Shown here piece after piece: positions 17,676 to 24,747 of a DNA stretch of 33,369 nt. Source of the DNA: Geobacillus icigianus. Lineage in GTDB: Bacteria > Bacillota > Bacilli > Bacillales > Anoxybacillaceae. Position numbers and translations under genes: made by a program. The stretch's first letter is position 1. The number at the start of each line of letters is the position of its first letter. The notes under the pieces were generated by a model. It was not told the DNA's origin, did no database searches, and worked only from the letters and a program-made list of their open reading frames with translations. The stretch lies in assembly GCF_000750005.1 (NCBI RefSeq), contig NZ_JPYA01000157.1:1-33369 (forward strand). The letters run 5' to 3'.

Positions 17676-18841
17676 GCCAAAACTGCGCCTTTGTCTACAG
17701 CGAGGATTTTCTTCAGTACAAATTTCATGACGACCACCCGTTCAACCAGCTGCGGGTCAAACTGACGCATGATTTGCTGCGCACGCTCGGCGCTTTGGAT
17801 GATCGACATATCATCGCCCCGCGCATGGCGACGGACGATGAACTTGCGCTCATTCATGACCGTTCGTACATTGCGGCGGTCAAAGCAGCCGGGCGCGGCG
17901 AACTGCCGGAGACGGTGGCGCTCAACTACGGCCTCGGCACAGAAGATACGCCGGTGTTTCCAAACATGCATGAAGCGAGCGCTCTGTTGGTCGGCAGCAC
18001 CCTCACCGCCGTCGACGCCGTGCTGTCCGGGCGGGTGGAGCACGCGCTCAACCTTGGCGGCGGCTTGCATCACGGGTTTCGCGGCAAGGCGTCCGGCTTT
18101 TGCGTCTACAATGACAGCGCGGTCGCCATTCAATATATCCGGGAAAAATACGGGCTGCGCGTATTGTACGTCGACACCGACGCCCATCACGGGGACGGGG
18201 TGCAATGGGCGTTTTACGATGATCCGAACGTCTGCACGTTCTCGATTCATGAAACGGGCCGCTACTTGTTTCCAGGGACGGGAAATGTCAACGAACGAGG
18301 CCATGGGGCGGGGTATGGCTATTCGTTCAACATCCCGGTCGACGCGTTTACGGAAGATGAATCATGGCTGGCCGCCTACACGACCGCCCTCCGGGAAATC
18401 GCCGATTTTTTCCGTCCCGACGTCATCGTGACGCAAAACGGAGTCGATGCCCATTACTATGACCCGCTCACCCATTTGTCGGTGACGATGAAAACGTATC
18501 GGGTCATTCCAAGACTTGCGCATCAAATCGCTCATGAATATTGCGGCGGACGCTGGATCGCCGTCGGCGGCGGGGGCTATGACATCTGGCGCGTCGTGCC
18601 GCGGGCATGGGCCCTCCTTTGGCTGGAGATGACCGATCAAGCCGATGTATTCGGCCCATTGCCGGCCGCTTGGCGCGAACGATGGCAACCGCTTTCACCC
18701 GTCGCGTTGCCGCTCGAGTGGGATGACCCGGATGATTTGTACCCGCCCATTCCGCGCCGAGCGGAAATTAACGAAAAAAACGCCCATACGGTGGAAAAGG
18801 CGTTGTCGTTCATCCGCCGTTCCCATTCGAACCAGCTGTAG
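17672..18841 (+). CDS. acuC: Acetoin utilization protein AcuC, class I HDAC-like deacetylase
   Basis: Zinc-dependent deacetylase of the arginase/HDAC fold, 389 residues (B. subtilis 387). Family motifs are visible: [17 protein letters not shown] with the active-site His pair (about residue 130), [11 protein letters not shown] (about 169-179) with metal ligands, [13 protein letters not shown] with a third aspartate ligand, and GGGGYD near 310. In B. subtilis AcuC removes the acetyl group that AcuA puts on AcsA. The ATG at 17672 overlaps the acuB stop and follows GGGGG at 17660-17664; a frame from 17645 lies inside acuB and lacks a ribosome-binding site. Confidence 0.95.
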   Translation: MSQNCAFVYSEDFLQYKFHDDHPFNQLRVKLTHDLLRTLGALDDRHIIAPRMATDDELALIHDRSYIAAVKAAGRGELPETVALNYGLGTEDTPVFPNMHEASALLVGSTLTAVDAVLSGRVEHALNLGGGLHHGFRGKASGFCVYNDSAVAIQYIREKYGLRVLYVDTDAHHGDGVQWAFYDDPNVCTFSIHETGRYLFPGTGNVNERGHGAGYGYSFNIPVDAFTEDESWLAAYTTALREIADFFRPDVIVTQNGVDAHYYDPLTHLSVTMKTYRVIPRLAHQIAHEYCGGRWIAVGGGGYDIWRVVPRAWALLWLEMTDQADVFGPLPAAWRERWQPLSPVALPLEWDDPDDLYPPIPRRAEINEKNAHTVEKALSFIRRSHSNQL

Positions 18842-19100
18842 CCGTGTGTTAGGCGGCAAAGCGGACGCGGCGATGTCCTGAACGCCAGCCGCTGCCGACA
18901 GCCCCAACGCCGGACGACTTCGGCAGCTGGCGGTCCGCCCCGCTCGCCGGGCGAACGGCGCCTCCTCCTTTCCTGCGCGGCTTCGCGCCGGCGCTTGGGA
19001 TGAAGACTTCTGAGGCTGGTTGAAAGCCAACGGCCTTCACGATCGGCAAACATCCCGCTTGGCAAAAGAGCGGAACGAATCTTTTTTGCCCGCACGAACG
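18842..19100. other. Gene-free GC-rich gap after acuC
   Basis: No coding frame here looks real. It contains CTGCCGA/TCGGCAG (around 18892-18925) and GAGGCTGGTTGAAAGCC at 19012-19028, a shortened version of the dispersed GGCTGGTGATTGAAGGGAGCC motif. In B. subtilis the motPS (ytxDE) genes follow ccpA at this place; I see no remnant of them. Confidence 0.5.
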
Positions 19101-19146
19101 AAAATGGCTGATTCCGAACGCGTCTAGGCGTGGAATCAGCCGTTTT
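19101..19146. terminator. Bidirectional terminator between acuC and ccpA
   Basis: AAAATGGCTGATTCC (19101-19115) pairs over 15 positions (one G-T) with GGAATCAGCCGTTTT (19132-19146). It ends 1 bp from the ccpA stop, and A and T runs are built into the stem ends. Confidence 0.9.
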
Positions 19147-19147
19147 G

Positions 19148-20140
19148 TCATTTCGTCGACTCGCGTACCTCGAGCCGGTGCGGCAACACAACGATATGGT
19201 TGTCAACCGGCTCTTTGTTCATATACTTCGTCAACAGCCGCATCGCCACCGCCCCGATGTCATACATCGGCTGGACGACGGTCGTCAGCCGCGGCCGCAC
19301 CATCGTCGCCAATCGCGTGTTATCAAAACCGACGACTTCCAAGTCATCCGGCACGCGCACCCGATGGTCTTGGGCGCTGTGAATGATGCCAAGCGCCATT
19401 TCATCGGTGCCTGCAAACACCGCCGTCGGCCGTTCGGCAAGCTCGGCGATTTTTTCATACGCCTCCAAGCCCGAATCGTACGAGTTGTCGCCCTCGATGA
19501 CGAGCTCTTCATCATACGACACCCCGCGCTCCTCAAGCGCCCGGCGATACCCGGCCAACTTCCGCTGGTTGATCGGGTCGTCGGTCGGCCCAGTCACATA
19601 GGCCACGCGGCGGTTCCCTTTTTCCAACAAATACGTCACCGCTTCAAACGCCGCCTGCTCGTAATCGATGTTGACCGACGGAATCTCCTCCGGACCCATC
19701 GTCGCCGCCAGCACAATCGGCACGGACGACTTTTGAAATTCGGCGGCGTGCTCCTCGGTGATCGTCCCGCCCATAAACAAAAGGCCGTCCACTTGCTTGG
19801 CGAGCATCGTATTGAGCAAATGCAGCTCCTTTTCCTTGTTTTGATCGGAGTTGCTCAAAATGATGTTGTATTTGTACATCGTGGCGATGTCCTCAATGCC
19901 GCGGGCCAGCTCGGCGAAGAAGATGCTCGAAATATCCGGGATGATCACCCCGACCGTCGTCGTTTTTTTGCTGGCGAGGCCGCGCGCCACAGCGTTCGGG
20001 CGATAGCCAAGCCGCTCGATCGCTTCAAGCACTTTTTTCCTTGTCGATGGTTTGACGTTCGGGTTTCCGTTGACGACGCGCGAAACGGTCGCCATCGAAA
20101 CGTTCGCCTCACGGGCCACATCGTAAATCGTTACGGTCAT
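19148..20140 (-). CDS. ccpA: Catabolite control protein A
   Basis: LacI/GalR-family master regulator of carbon catabolite control. With HPr-Ser46-P it binds cre sites, repressing or activating carbon genes. The 330 residues begin with the family helix-turn-helix [20 protein letters not shown] and the hinge helix [15 protein letters not shown], followed by a periplasmic-binding-protein-like effector domain (about 60-330). The ATG at 20140 has AAAGGAG 8 nt upstream; the frame's first codon (GTG, 20149) overlaps that site. Likely targets visible here are acsA and acuABC. Repeated GTTCAC-containing motifs lie upstream. Confidence 0.96.
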   Translation of the reverse strand: MTVTIYDVAREANVSMATVSRVVNGNPNVKPSTRKKVLEAIERLGYRPNAVARGLASKKTTTVGVIIPDISSIFFAELARGIEDIATMYKYNIILSNSDQNKEKELHLLNTMLAKQVDGLLFMGGTITEEHAAEFQKSSVPIVLAATMGPEEIPSVNIDYEQAAFEAVTYLLEKGNRRVAYVTGPTDDPINQRKLAGYRRALEERGVSYDEELVIEGDNSYDSGLEAYEKIAELAERPTAVFAGTDEMALGIIHSAQDHRVRVPDDLEVVGFDNTRLATMVRPRLTTVVQPMYDIGAVAMRLLTKYMNKEPVDNHIVVLPHRLEVRESTK

Positions 20141-20190
20141 TCCGTTCACTCCTTTTTACTCGATCCGATACCCGGTGAATTCCGAATGTA

Positions 20191-20232
20191 TGTACACCTA
20201 TCATACGATACATTATCGCCAACTCGCAACGA
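20191..20232 (-). promoter_or_regulatory. Overlapping sigma-A-like promoters of ccpA
   Basis: On the minus strand TTGCGA-N17-GATAAT and, shifted downstream, TTGCGA-N18-TATGAT share the segment. TTGCGA occurs twice as a direct repeat. Both would start transcription about 45-60 nt before the gene. Confidence 0.5.
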
Positions 20233-20251
20233 AATCGCAACCATTTTGCCG

Positions 20252-20336
20252 GTTTGTTCACAAACCGTTCACGAACGGCACCGCTTGACAACAACGGGCG
20301 GAAACAGCGGATTGGTTCACAAACGACCGTTCACAG
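20252..20336. repeat. Repeated GTTCACAAAC motifs upstream of ccpA
   Basis: GTTCACAAACCGTTCAC (20256-20272) and GTTCACAAACGACCGTTCAC (20315-20334) are near copies. The first also lies in the inverted repeat GTTTGT-TC-ACAAAC (20252-20265). They sit upstream of the ccpA promoter, outside the aroA terminator. Confidence 0.65.
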
Positions 20337-20366
20337 GTAGCTTTCCCCAAACAATCGCCGGGCATG

Positions 20367-20397
20367 AGAAAAGCCGCCCATCAAATGGACGGCTTTT
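20367..20397 (-). terminator. Terminator after aroA
   Basis: On the minus strand AAAAGCCGTCCAT pairs with ATGGGCGGCTTTT (one mismatch) around a short loop, ending in a T-rich tail. It lies 40 bp after the aroA stop. Confidence 0.85.
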
Positions 20398-20436
20398 TTC
20401 GGCGGACCCTGTACGGCGCAAGCCGGGGAAGCGGCG

Positions 20437-21519
20437 TTACGCTTGAACAAACTGGCGCTGGAAGGCGCGCACTTCCCGCATAAACTCATCAAACTGGGCA
20501 AGGTCCATTTGCTGGGCGGAATCGGACAGGGCGACAGCCGGATCCGGATGCACTTCGGCCATAACGCCGTCGGCGCCGATCGCCAAGGCGGCTTTGGCGC
20601 ACGGGAGAAGCAGATCGCGCCGCCCGGTCGAGTGGGTGACATCGACGAACACCGGCAAGTGCGTTTCTTTCTTCAAGATCGGCACCGCCGAGATGTCGAG
20701 CGTGTTGCGCGTCGCCCGCTCGTACGTGCGGATGCCGCGCTCGCACAAAATGATCTGCCCATTTCCTTGCGACATGATGTACTCGGCGGCGTTGATAAAC
20801 TCTTCGATCGTCGCCGCCAAACCGCGCTTGAGCAAAATCGGCTTGTTTACTTGACCAGCTGCCTTGAGCAGCTCGAAGTTTTGCATGTTGCGCGCGCCGA
20901 TTTGGATGACATCGATATAATCCAAGGCGGTTTCAATATCCGCCGGTGTGACGATTTCACTGATGACCGCCAAATCAAATTCATCGGCGATCCGTTTTAA
21001 AATTTTCAGCCCTTCCACGCCGAGCCCTTGAAAGTCGTACGGCGAGGTGCGCGGTTTGTAGGCGCCGCCGCGCAGCAATTTAATGCCGTGCTTCTTCACC
21101 GCGGCAGCGACAGCGGCGACCTGCTCATAGCTTTCGACCGCGCACGGCCCCATGACAAAATACTGGCTGCCGTCGCCGATTCGCTCCCCTTTGATCTCGA
21201 CGATCGTGTTTTCCGGATGTTTTTTGCGCGAGACAAGGAGCGCTTTCCGATGGTCGTCCTCCTGCAGTTCGAGCGCCGCTTTGAAAATCTCCTTGAAAAT
21301 GTGCTGCAGCGTTGACGTTTCAAACGGCCCGTCGTTATGCTCGGAGATGAGGTCGAGCATCTTCCGCTCGCGCACCGGGTCATAGCGGTGCGTTCCTTGC
21401 GCCTCTTTGATTTTGCCGATTTCCTGAACGAGCCGCCCCCGTTCATTGATCAGCTTCAGCAGCTGCAAGTTGATCTCGTCCACGCGCGCCCGCAGCTCGT
21501 CTAATCTGTCATTGCTCAT
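20437..21519 (-). CDS. aroA: Bifunctional chorismate mutase / DAHP synthase
   Basis: First enzyme of the shikimate pathway (phosphoenolpyruvate + erythrose 4-phosphate to DAHP) fused to a chorismate mutase. The 360 residues consist of an AroQ-type mutase domain (about 1-90; [20 protein letters not shown]) and a type I-beta DAHP synthase barrel (about 105-355; [56 protein letters not shown]). In Bacillus the N-terminal domain makes the enzyme feedback-sensitive to prephenate and chorismate. The ATG at 21519 follows GAGGGAAGC; a TTG at 21540 in frame is less likely. The symbol is aroA in Bacillus usage, not the EPSP synthase of E. coli. Confidence 0.95.
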   Translation of the reverse strand: MSNDRLDELRARVDEINLQLLKLINERGRLVQEIGKIKEAQGTHRYDPVRERKMLDLISEHNDGPFETSTLQHIFKEIFKAALELQEDDHRKALLVSRKKHPENTIVEIKGERIGDGSQYFVMGPCAVESYEQVAAVAAAVKKHGIKLLRGGAYKPRTSPYDFQGLGVEGLKILKRIADEFDLAVISEIVTPADIETALDYIDVIQIGARNMQNFELLKAAGQVNKPILLKRGLAATIEEFINAAEYIMSQGNGQIILCERGIRTYERATRNTLDISAVPILKKETHLPVFVDVTHSTGRRDLLLPCAKAALAIGADGVMAEVHPDPAVALSDSAQQMDLAQFDEFMREVRAFQRQFVQA

Positions 21520-21608
21520 GCTTCCCTCATCCTTTCCCAATATCGTACATCATTGCGCCGCCCAGCGGCATCCCCGTCATGGCGAACGGAGTTTTTTAAT
21601 TAGTGTTT

Positions 21609-21637
21609 ATTATAATCGATAGCCGCATCGTTGTCAC
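21609..21637 (-). promoter_or_regulatory. Sigma-A promoter of aroA
   Basis: On the minus strand GTGACA (21637-21632), a 17-bp spacer and a perfect TATAAT (21614-21609). Confidence 0.82.
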
Positions 21638-21638
21638 G

Positions 21639-21682
21639 AAAAAATTGCTTTTTTAATTAAACGCTTTTAAGCATTAAAGCAA
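21639..21682 (-). terminator. Possible terminator of the ytxGHJ operon
   Basis: On the minus strand TTGCTTT (21682-21676) pairs with AAAGCAA (21651-21645), with a long A/T-rich loop that can pair further, followed by T6. It lies about 160 bp beyond the ytxJ stop. The region 21683-21841 in between shows only a loose CAGACGAGC/GCTCGTCTG inverted repeat and no gene. Confidence 0.5.
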
Positions 21683-21841
21683 AAAACAAAAAACGAGGGC
21701 AGACGAGCTTGGCGAGACAAGCGCCGGACAGCCGGCGATTGTGAAGGAACTTGCTTTGTGCGTCAAACAACGAGCGGCCGGCCACCGCCAACCTCGTTCA
21801 TCCCGTGCTGGCGACAATAGCCGTCCGCTCGTCTGAAGAAA

Positions 21842-22171
21842 TCAGCTTCCCGCCGCCGTTTCTAGCGTCGCGTACGTGATGTTCCCATGCGAGGCGTGCC
21901 AAACGACGCGGCCGTTTTCAAACAGCAACGCTTGCGGCGACTCGTGCTTCACCCCGGTCGTCTCGGCAATATGGTTGGAAAGCGGGCGCGCCTCTTGGAC
22001 GTACAAGCAATATACGGGCAGCTCTGGATGGTCGGCCGCAAACGTTTCGCATTCGCGGAACGCCGCCCGACTGATCGGGCAGGTCAGGCTGTGCTTGACG
22101 AACAAAAAGCGGCCCGTTTCACTCTTGAGGCGTTCAAACTGTTCGATCGTCTCCAGCTTCTTCATGCCCAT
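21842..22171 (-). CDS. ytxJ: Monothiol bacilliredoxin BrxC (YtxJ)
   Basis: Thioredoxin-fold protein of 109 residues with the single-cysteine motif TCPIS (C31), typical of YtxJ/BrxC, which removes bacillithiol or other mixed disulfides from proteins after oxidative stress. AAGGGGAGAGCT precedes the ATG at 22171. The start lies inside the end of ytxH (38-bp overlap), so it is the last cistron of ytxG-ytxH-ytxJ and probably translationally coupled. A general stress role agrees with the sigma-B-like promoter upstream of ytxG. No other cysteine forms a CxxC. Confidence 0.93.
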   Translation of the reverse strand: MGMKKLETIEQFERLKSETGRFLFVKHSLTCPISRAAFRECETFAADHPELPVYCLYVQEARPLSNHIAETTGVKHESPQALLFENGRVVWHASHGNITYATLETAAGS

Positions 22172-22769
22172 AGCTCTCCCCTTCTTTCGGCGGCTTCACG
22201 TTTTTCTCGGCATCATCCAAGGCCGTTTCCGCTTCTTTCAGAAGGCGTTGGAGCGTGTCGCGGTCCATGTTTCCTGACGCCGCCACGTCTTTTATGTTTT
22301 CGGCGATCTTCGCCACGTTGTCAACGGCATTTCCCGCCTGCGCCGCCACCTCATCCGCCGCTTGTTCCACCTTCTTGGCGGCTCGATCTGCGACCTGTTT
22401 GGCGCGCGGCGCCGTTTCGCTGATCGTTTTTTCCACCGTGGTCATCATTTCTTTTGCCGTATGTTTCATTTGATTGGCCGTTTCTTTGAGTCTTTGTTTG
22501 GCGTTGGCGGCTGCTTCCTTTGTGGCTGCACCGACATTCGACACCATTTCGTTCGCTTTAATCGGGATGTATTCTGCCACTTCTTTCGTTTTTTCTTTCG
22601 CCGTTGTCAAAAAGTCGTTCGCCGTATCTTTGACCGGCTTCCATGCTTCTTGATCGCCCCATTCGGCGAGCCATTTCCGCCCTTTTTCGCTCGTCAAAAA
22701 CAACGCCGCCGCCGCGCCGGCCAAACCGCCAACCAGTGCGCCAAGCAAAAAGTTATTGTCTTTGCCCAT
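22134..22769 (-). CDS. ytxH: YtxH-family general stress protein
   Basis: The 211-residue product starts MGKDNNFLLGALVGGLAGAA, a glycine/alanine-rich membrane-associating helix (about 7-27). A long charged Ala/Lys/Glu-rich helical region (about 55-190) follows, with 11-residue-like periodicity that recalls LEA/apolipoprotein repeats. It was called from the N-terminal YtxH signature and the gene order; the molecular function is unknown. AAGGAGG lies 9 nt before the ATG at 22769; a longer frame to 22832 overlaps ytxG and lacks a ribosome-binding site. B. subtilis YtxH is shorter (about 151 residues, from memory), so the helical tail looks extended here. Confidence 0.9.
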   Translation of the reverse strand: MGKDNNFLLGALVGGLAGAAAALFLTSEKGRKWLAEWGDQEAWKPVKDTANDFLTTAKEKTKEVAEYIPIKANEMVSNVGAATKEAAANAKQRLKETANQMKHTAKEMMTTVEKTISETAPRAKQVADRAAKKVEQAADEVAAQAGNAVDNVAKIAENIKDVAASGNMDRDTLQRLLKEAETALDDAEKNVKPPKEGESYGHEEAGDDRTV

Positions 22770-23199
22770 TGATTTCAACCTCCTTGCCTGATTGTTTTCT
22801 TCTCCATTTTGCCCATCGTTTGCGGAAAACATTTGCCTTTTGCAGCGTTTCCCACCATTTCATTTTCGATGAATCGGCCGCGCGCAAAAGCGTGGCCGCC
22901 GTCTGACGCAGGGCACGATTGGCCAATTTCAGCGCCTCCCCGGTTTCCCCAACGGCTTCCACCACCCCGGAAAGGGCGTGAACGTTTTTTTGCACATCAT
23001 GGGCAACCCCGTTAGCCGTCTGCAAAAGCTGGCGCATTTCCCCCGCCACCGCTTGCACTTGCTCATCCGTGTGGCCGATCATTTCCGTTAAGCGCCGGAG
23101 CGTCTCCTGCAACACCGTCAGCGTTTTCGCTATGTAAACGGCCAAAAGCGCAAAAGCAAGCGCCACGACAGCGAGGCTTGCATACAACATCCACTCCAC
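22753..23199 (-). CDS. ytxG: YtxG, DUF948 general stress protein
   Basis: The 148-residue product has one N-terminal membrane segment (about 4-24, YASLAVVALAFALLAVYIA), then an amphipathic coiled-coil-like region typical of DUF948, and a basic C-terminus. Function is unknown; it is grouped with YtxH and YtxJ as a general stress operon. The start is an unusual GTG at 23199, chosen because GGAGG lies 7 nt upstream; the first in-frame ATG (23190) would be 16 nt away. An out-of-frame ATG at 23204 next to the Shine-Dalgarno is a decoy. It overlaps ytxH by 17 bp. Confidence 0.9.
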   Translation of the reverse strand: MEWMLYASLAVVALAFALLAVYIAKTLTVLQETLRRLTEMIGHTDEQVQAVAGEMRQLLQTANGVAHDVQKNVHALSGVVEAVGETGEALKLANRALRQTAATLLRAADSSKMKWWETLQKANVFRKRWAKWRRKQSGKEVEINGQRQ

Positions 23200-23226
23200 T
23201 CCATTTCCTCCCCTCTTCTGTTTTTT

Positions 23227-23252
23227 TTACCCTAATGGTTTCGACTTGAAAC
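23227..23252 (-). promoter_or_regulatory. Sigma-B-type promoter of ytxGHJ
   Basis: On the minus strand GTTTCA (23252-23247), 14 bp and GGGTAA (23232-23227) match the sigma-B consensus GTTTAA-N12-14-GGGTAT at 10 of 12 positions. It lies 28 bp before the ytxG start. The B. subtilis ytxGHJ operon is known to be sigma-B dependent. Confidence 0.75.
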
Positions 23253-23254
23253 AG

Positions 23255-23283
23255 AAGCGGGCCTTCCCCTCCTTGGCCCGCTT
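23255..23283 (-). terminator. Hairpin after murC
   Basis: AAGCGGGCC (23255-23263) and GGCCCGCTT (23275-23283) form a perfect 9-bp stem. The minus-strand tail TCTGTTTC is only partly T-rich, so termination before the sigma-B promoter may be incomplete. Confidence 0.65.
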
Positions 23284-23295
23284 GCTTGACGGTCG

Positions 23296-24600
23296 TCAGG
23301 CGGAAAGAACGACCCGCTCATACGCCTGCTGGAATTTTTGAATGTCACCGGCGCCCATAAACACCAGCACCGCGTCTTGATGTCGCTTGAGCACGGCGAC
23401 ATTTTCTTCCGCGAGCAGATGTGAACGCGGAATTTCCGCCTGCAAATCGCGGATCGTCAACTCGCCTTCATGTTCGCGCGCCGAGCCGAAAATGTCGCAC
23501 AAATACACGTGATCGGCTTGCCGCAAACTTTCGGCGAACTCGCGCAAAAACGTTTGCGTCCTTGTATACGTATGCGGCTGGAAAATGGCGACGACTTCAC
23601 GCCCCGGATATTTTTGCCTAGCCGCTTCTAACGTCGCCGTAATCTCGCGCGGATGGTGGGCATAATCATCGATGAGCACTTGGCGCCCGACCGTCTTTTC
23701 GCTGAACCGGCGCTTCACTCCTTGGAACGTTTGCAGCCCTTTGGCGATCACCTCGGCCTCCACTCCCTCATAGTGGCAAAGGGTGACGACGGCAAGCGCA
23801 TTGAGCACATTGTGAGTGCCGAAGCGCGGAATGGCAAACGAAGCAAAAAACGTGTTGCGCACAAACACGTCAAACGCCATCCCGTCCGACGTTTTCACGA
23901 TGTTGCGCGCTTGAACGTCGTTTTCTTCGCCAAGCCCGTAAAACAACATCGGCACTTTCGCTTGAATGTTCGGCAAATACGGATCGTCTCCACAGGCGAC
24001 GATCGCTTTTTTCACCTGATTCGCCATTTCCTGAAACGCCGAAAACACATCGTCAATATTGGCGAAATAATCAGGATGGTCGAAATCAATATTCGTCATG
24101 ATTGCATAGTCTGGAAAATAGGATAGGAAATGCCGGCGGTATTCGCACGCTTCAAAGATGAAGTATTGGCTGCTAGGCTCCCCTTTTCCCGTTCCGTCCC
24201 CGATTAAATACGACGTTGGATGCGCTCCTTGCATCACATGAGCGAGCAACCCCGTTGTTGTCGTCTTTCCGTGCGAACCGGTCACCGCAACGCTTGTAAA
24301 CTGGCTGGCCAACTCGCCCAAAAAGCGATGGTAACGGATGACAGGAACGCCGAGCTCGCGGGCCGCCTCAATCTCCTCATGCGTATCCGGAAACGCGTTG
24401 CCGGCAATGACGATGCAGCCCGGGCGAATATTGTCTCTCGAAAAAGGCAAAATCGGAATGCCCCGCTCCTCAAGCGCCCGCTGCGTAAAAAACCATTTTT
24501 CCACGTCCGAGCCTTGCACGGTATGGCCAAGGCCGTGAAGCACTTGGGCAAGCGCGCTCATCCCCGTGCCTTTAATGCCAACAAAATGGTAAACGGTCAT
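23296..24600 (-). CDS. murC: UDP-N-acetylmuramate--L-alanine ligase
   Basis: Adds L-alanine to UDP-MurNAc, the first amino acid of the peptidoglycan stem. The 434 residues (B. subtilis 432) show the N-terminal UDP-binding segment [14 protein letters not shown], the ATP-binding P-loop [17 protein letters not shown] (about 105-121), [22 protein letters not shown] and [10 protein letters not shown] of the Mur ligase family. The ATG at 24600 follows TTGGAGGGC; the TTG at 24615 overlaps that site. It lies between sftA and ytxGHJ with its own promoter, as in B. subtilis. Confidence 0.97.
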   Translation of the reverse strand: MTVYHFVGIKGTGMSALAQVLHGLGHTVQGSDVEKWFFTQRALEERGIPILPFSRDNIRPGCIVIAGNAFPDTHEEIEAARELGVPVIRYHRFLGELASQFTSVAVTGSHGKTTTTGLLAHVMQGAHPTSYLIGDGTGKGEPSSQYFIFEACEYRRHFLSYFPDYAIMTNIDFDHPDYFANIDDVFSAFQEMANQVKKAIVACGDDPYLPNIQAKVPMLFYGLGEENDVQARNIVKTSDGMAFDVFVRNTFFASFAIPRFGTHNVLNALAVVTLCHYEGVEAEVIAKGLQTFQGVKRRFSEKTVGRQVLIDDYAHHPREITATLEAARQKYPGREVVAIFQPHTYTRTQTFLREFAESLRQADHVYLCDIFGSAREHEGELTIRDLQAEIPRSHLLAEENVAVLKRHQDAVLVFMGAGDIQKFQQAYERVVLSA

Positions 24601-24698
24601 CGCTAAGCCCTCCAACCATCGTCTCTCTGTAAGACAGTATATGATCTCACACTCGTTTTGCCATTTCTTTCATCCGGCTGTGCCGGTCGTTTCATTTT

Positions 24699-24707
24699 CC
24701 CATTATA
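24699..24707 (-). promoter_or_regulatory. Extended -10 promoter of murC
   Basis: On the minus strand TGC is followed by a perfect TATAAT (24707-24702). The -35 is poor. Transcription would start near 24695, about 95 nt before the gene. Confidence 0.6.
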
Positions 24708-24747
24708 GCATGATGCCGGCCAAAACACTACCTTGATCGGCCCGCGC

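Noticed and set aside
19130..20446. A 438-codon plus-strand frame opposite ccpA
   Set aside because: Its composition is typical of an antisense frame (Arg/His/Arg-Arg runs), it has no ribosome-binding site, and it crosses a terminator.
21700..21835. Inverted repeat CAGACGAGC/GCTCGTCTG beyond ytxJ
   Set aside because: Nine bases separated by 118 bp without supporting inner pairing is weak in GC-rich DNA.
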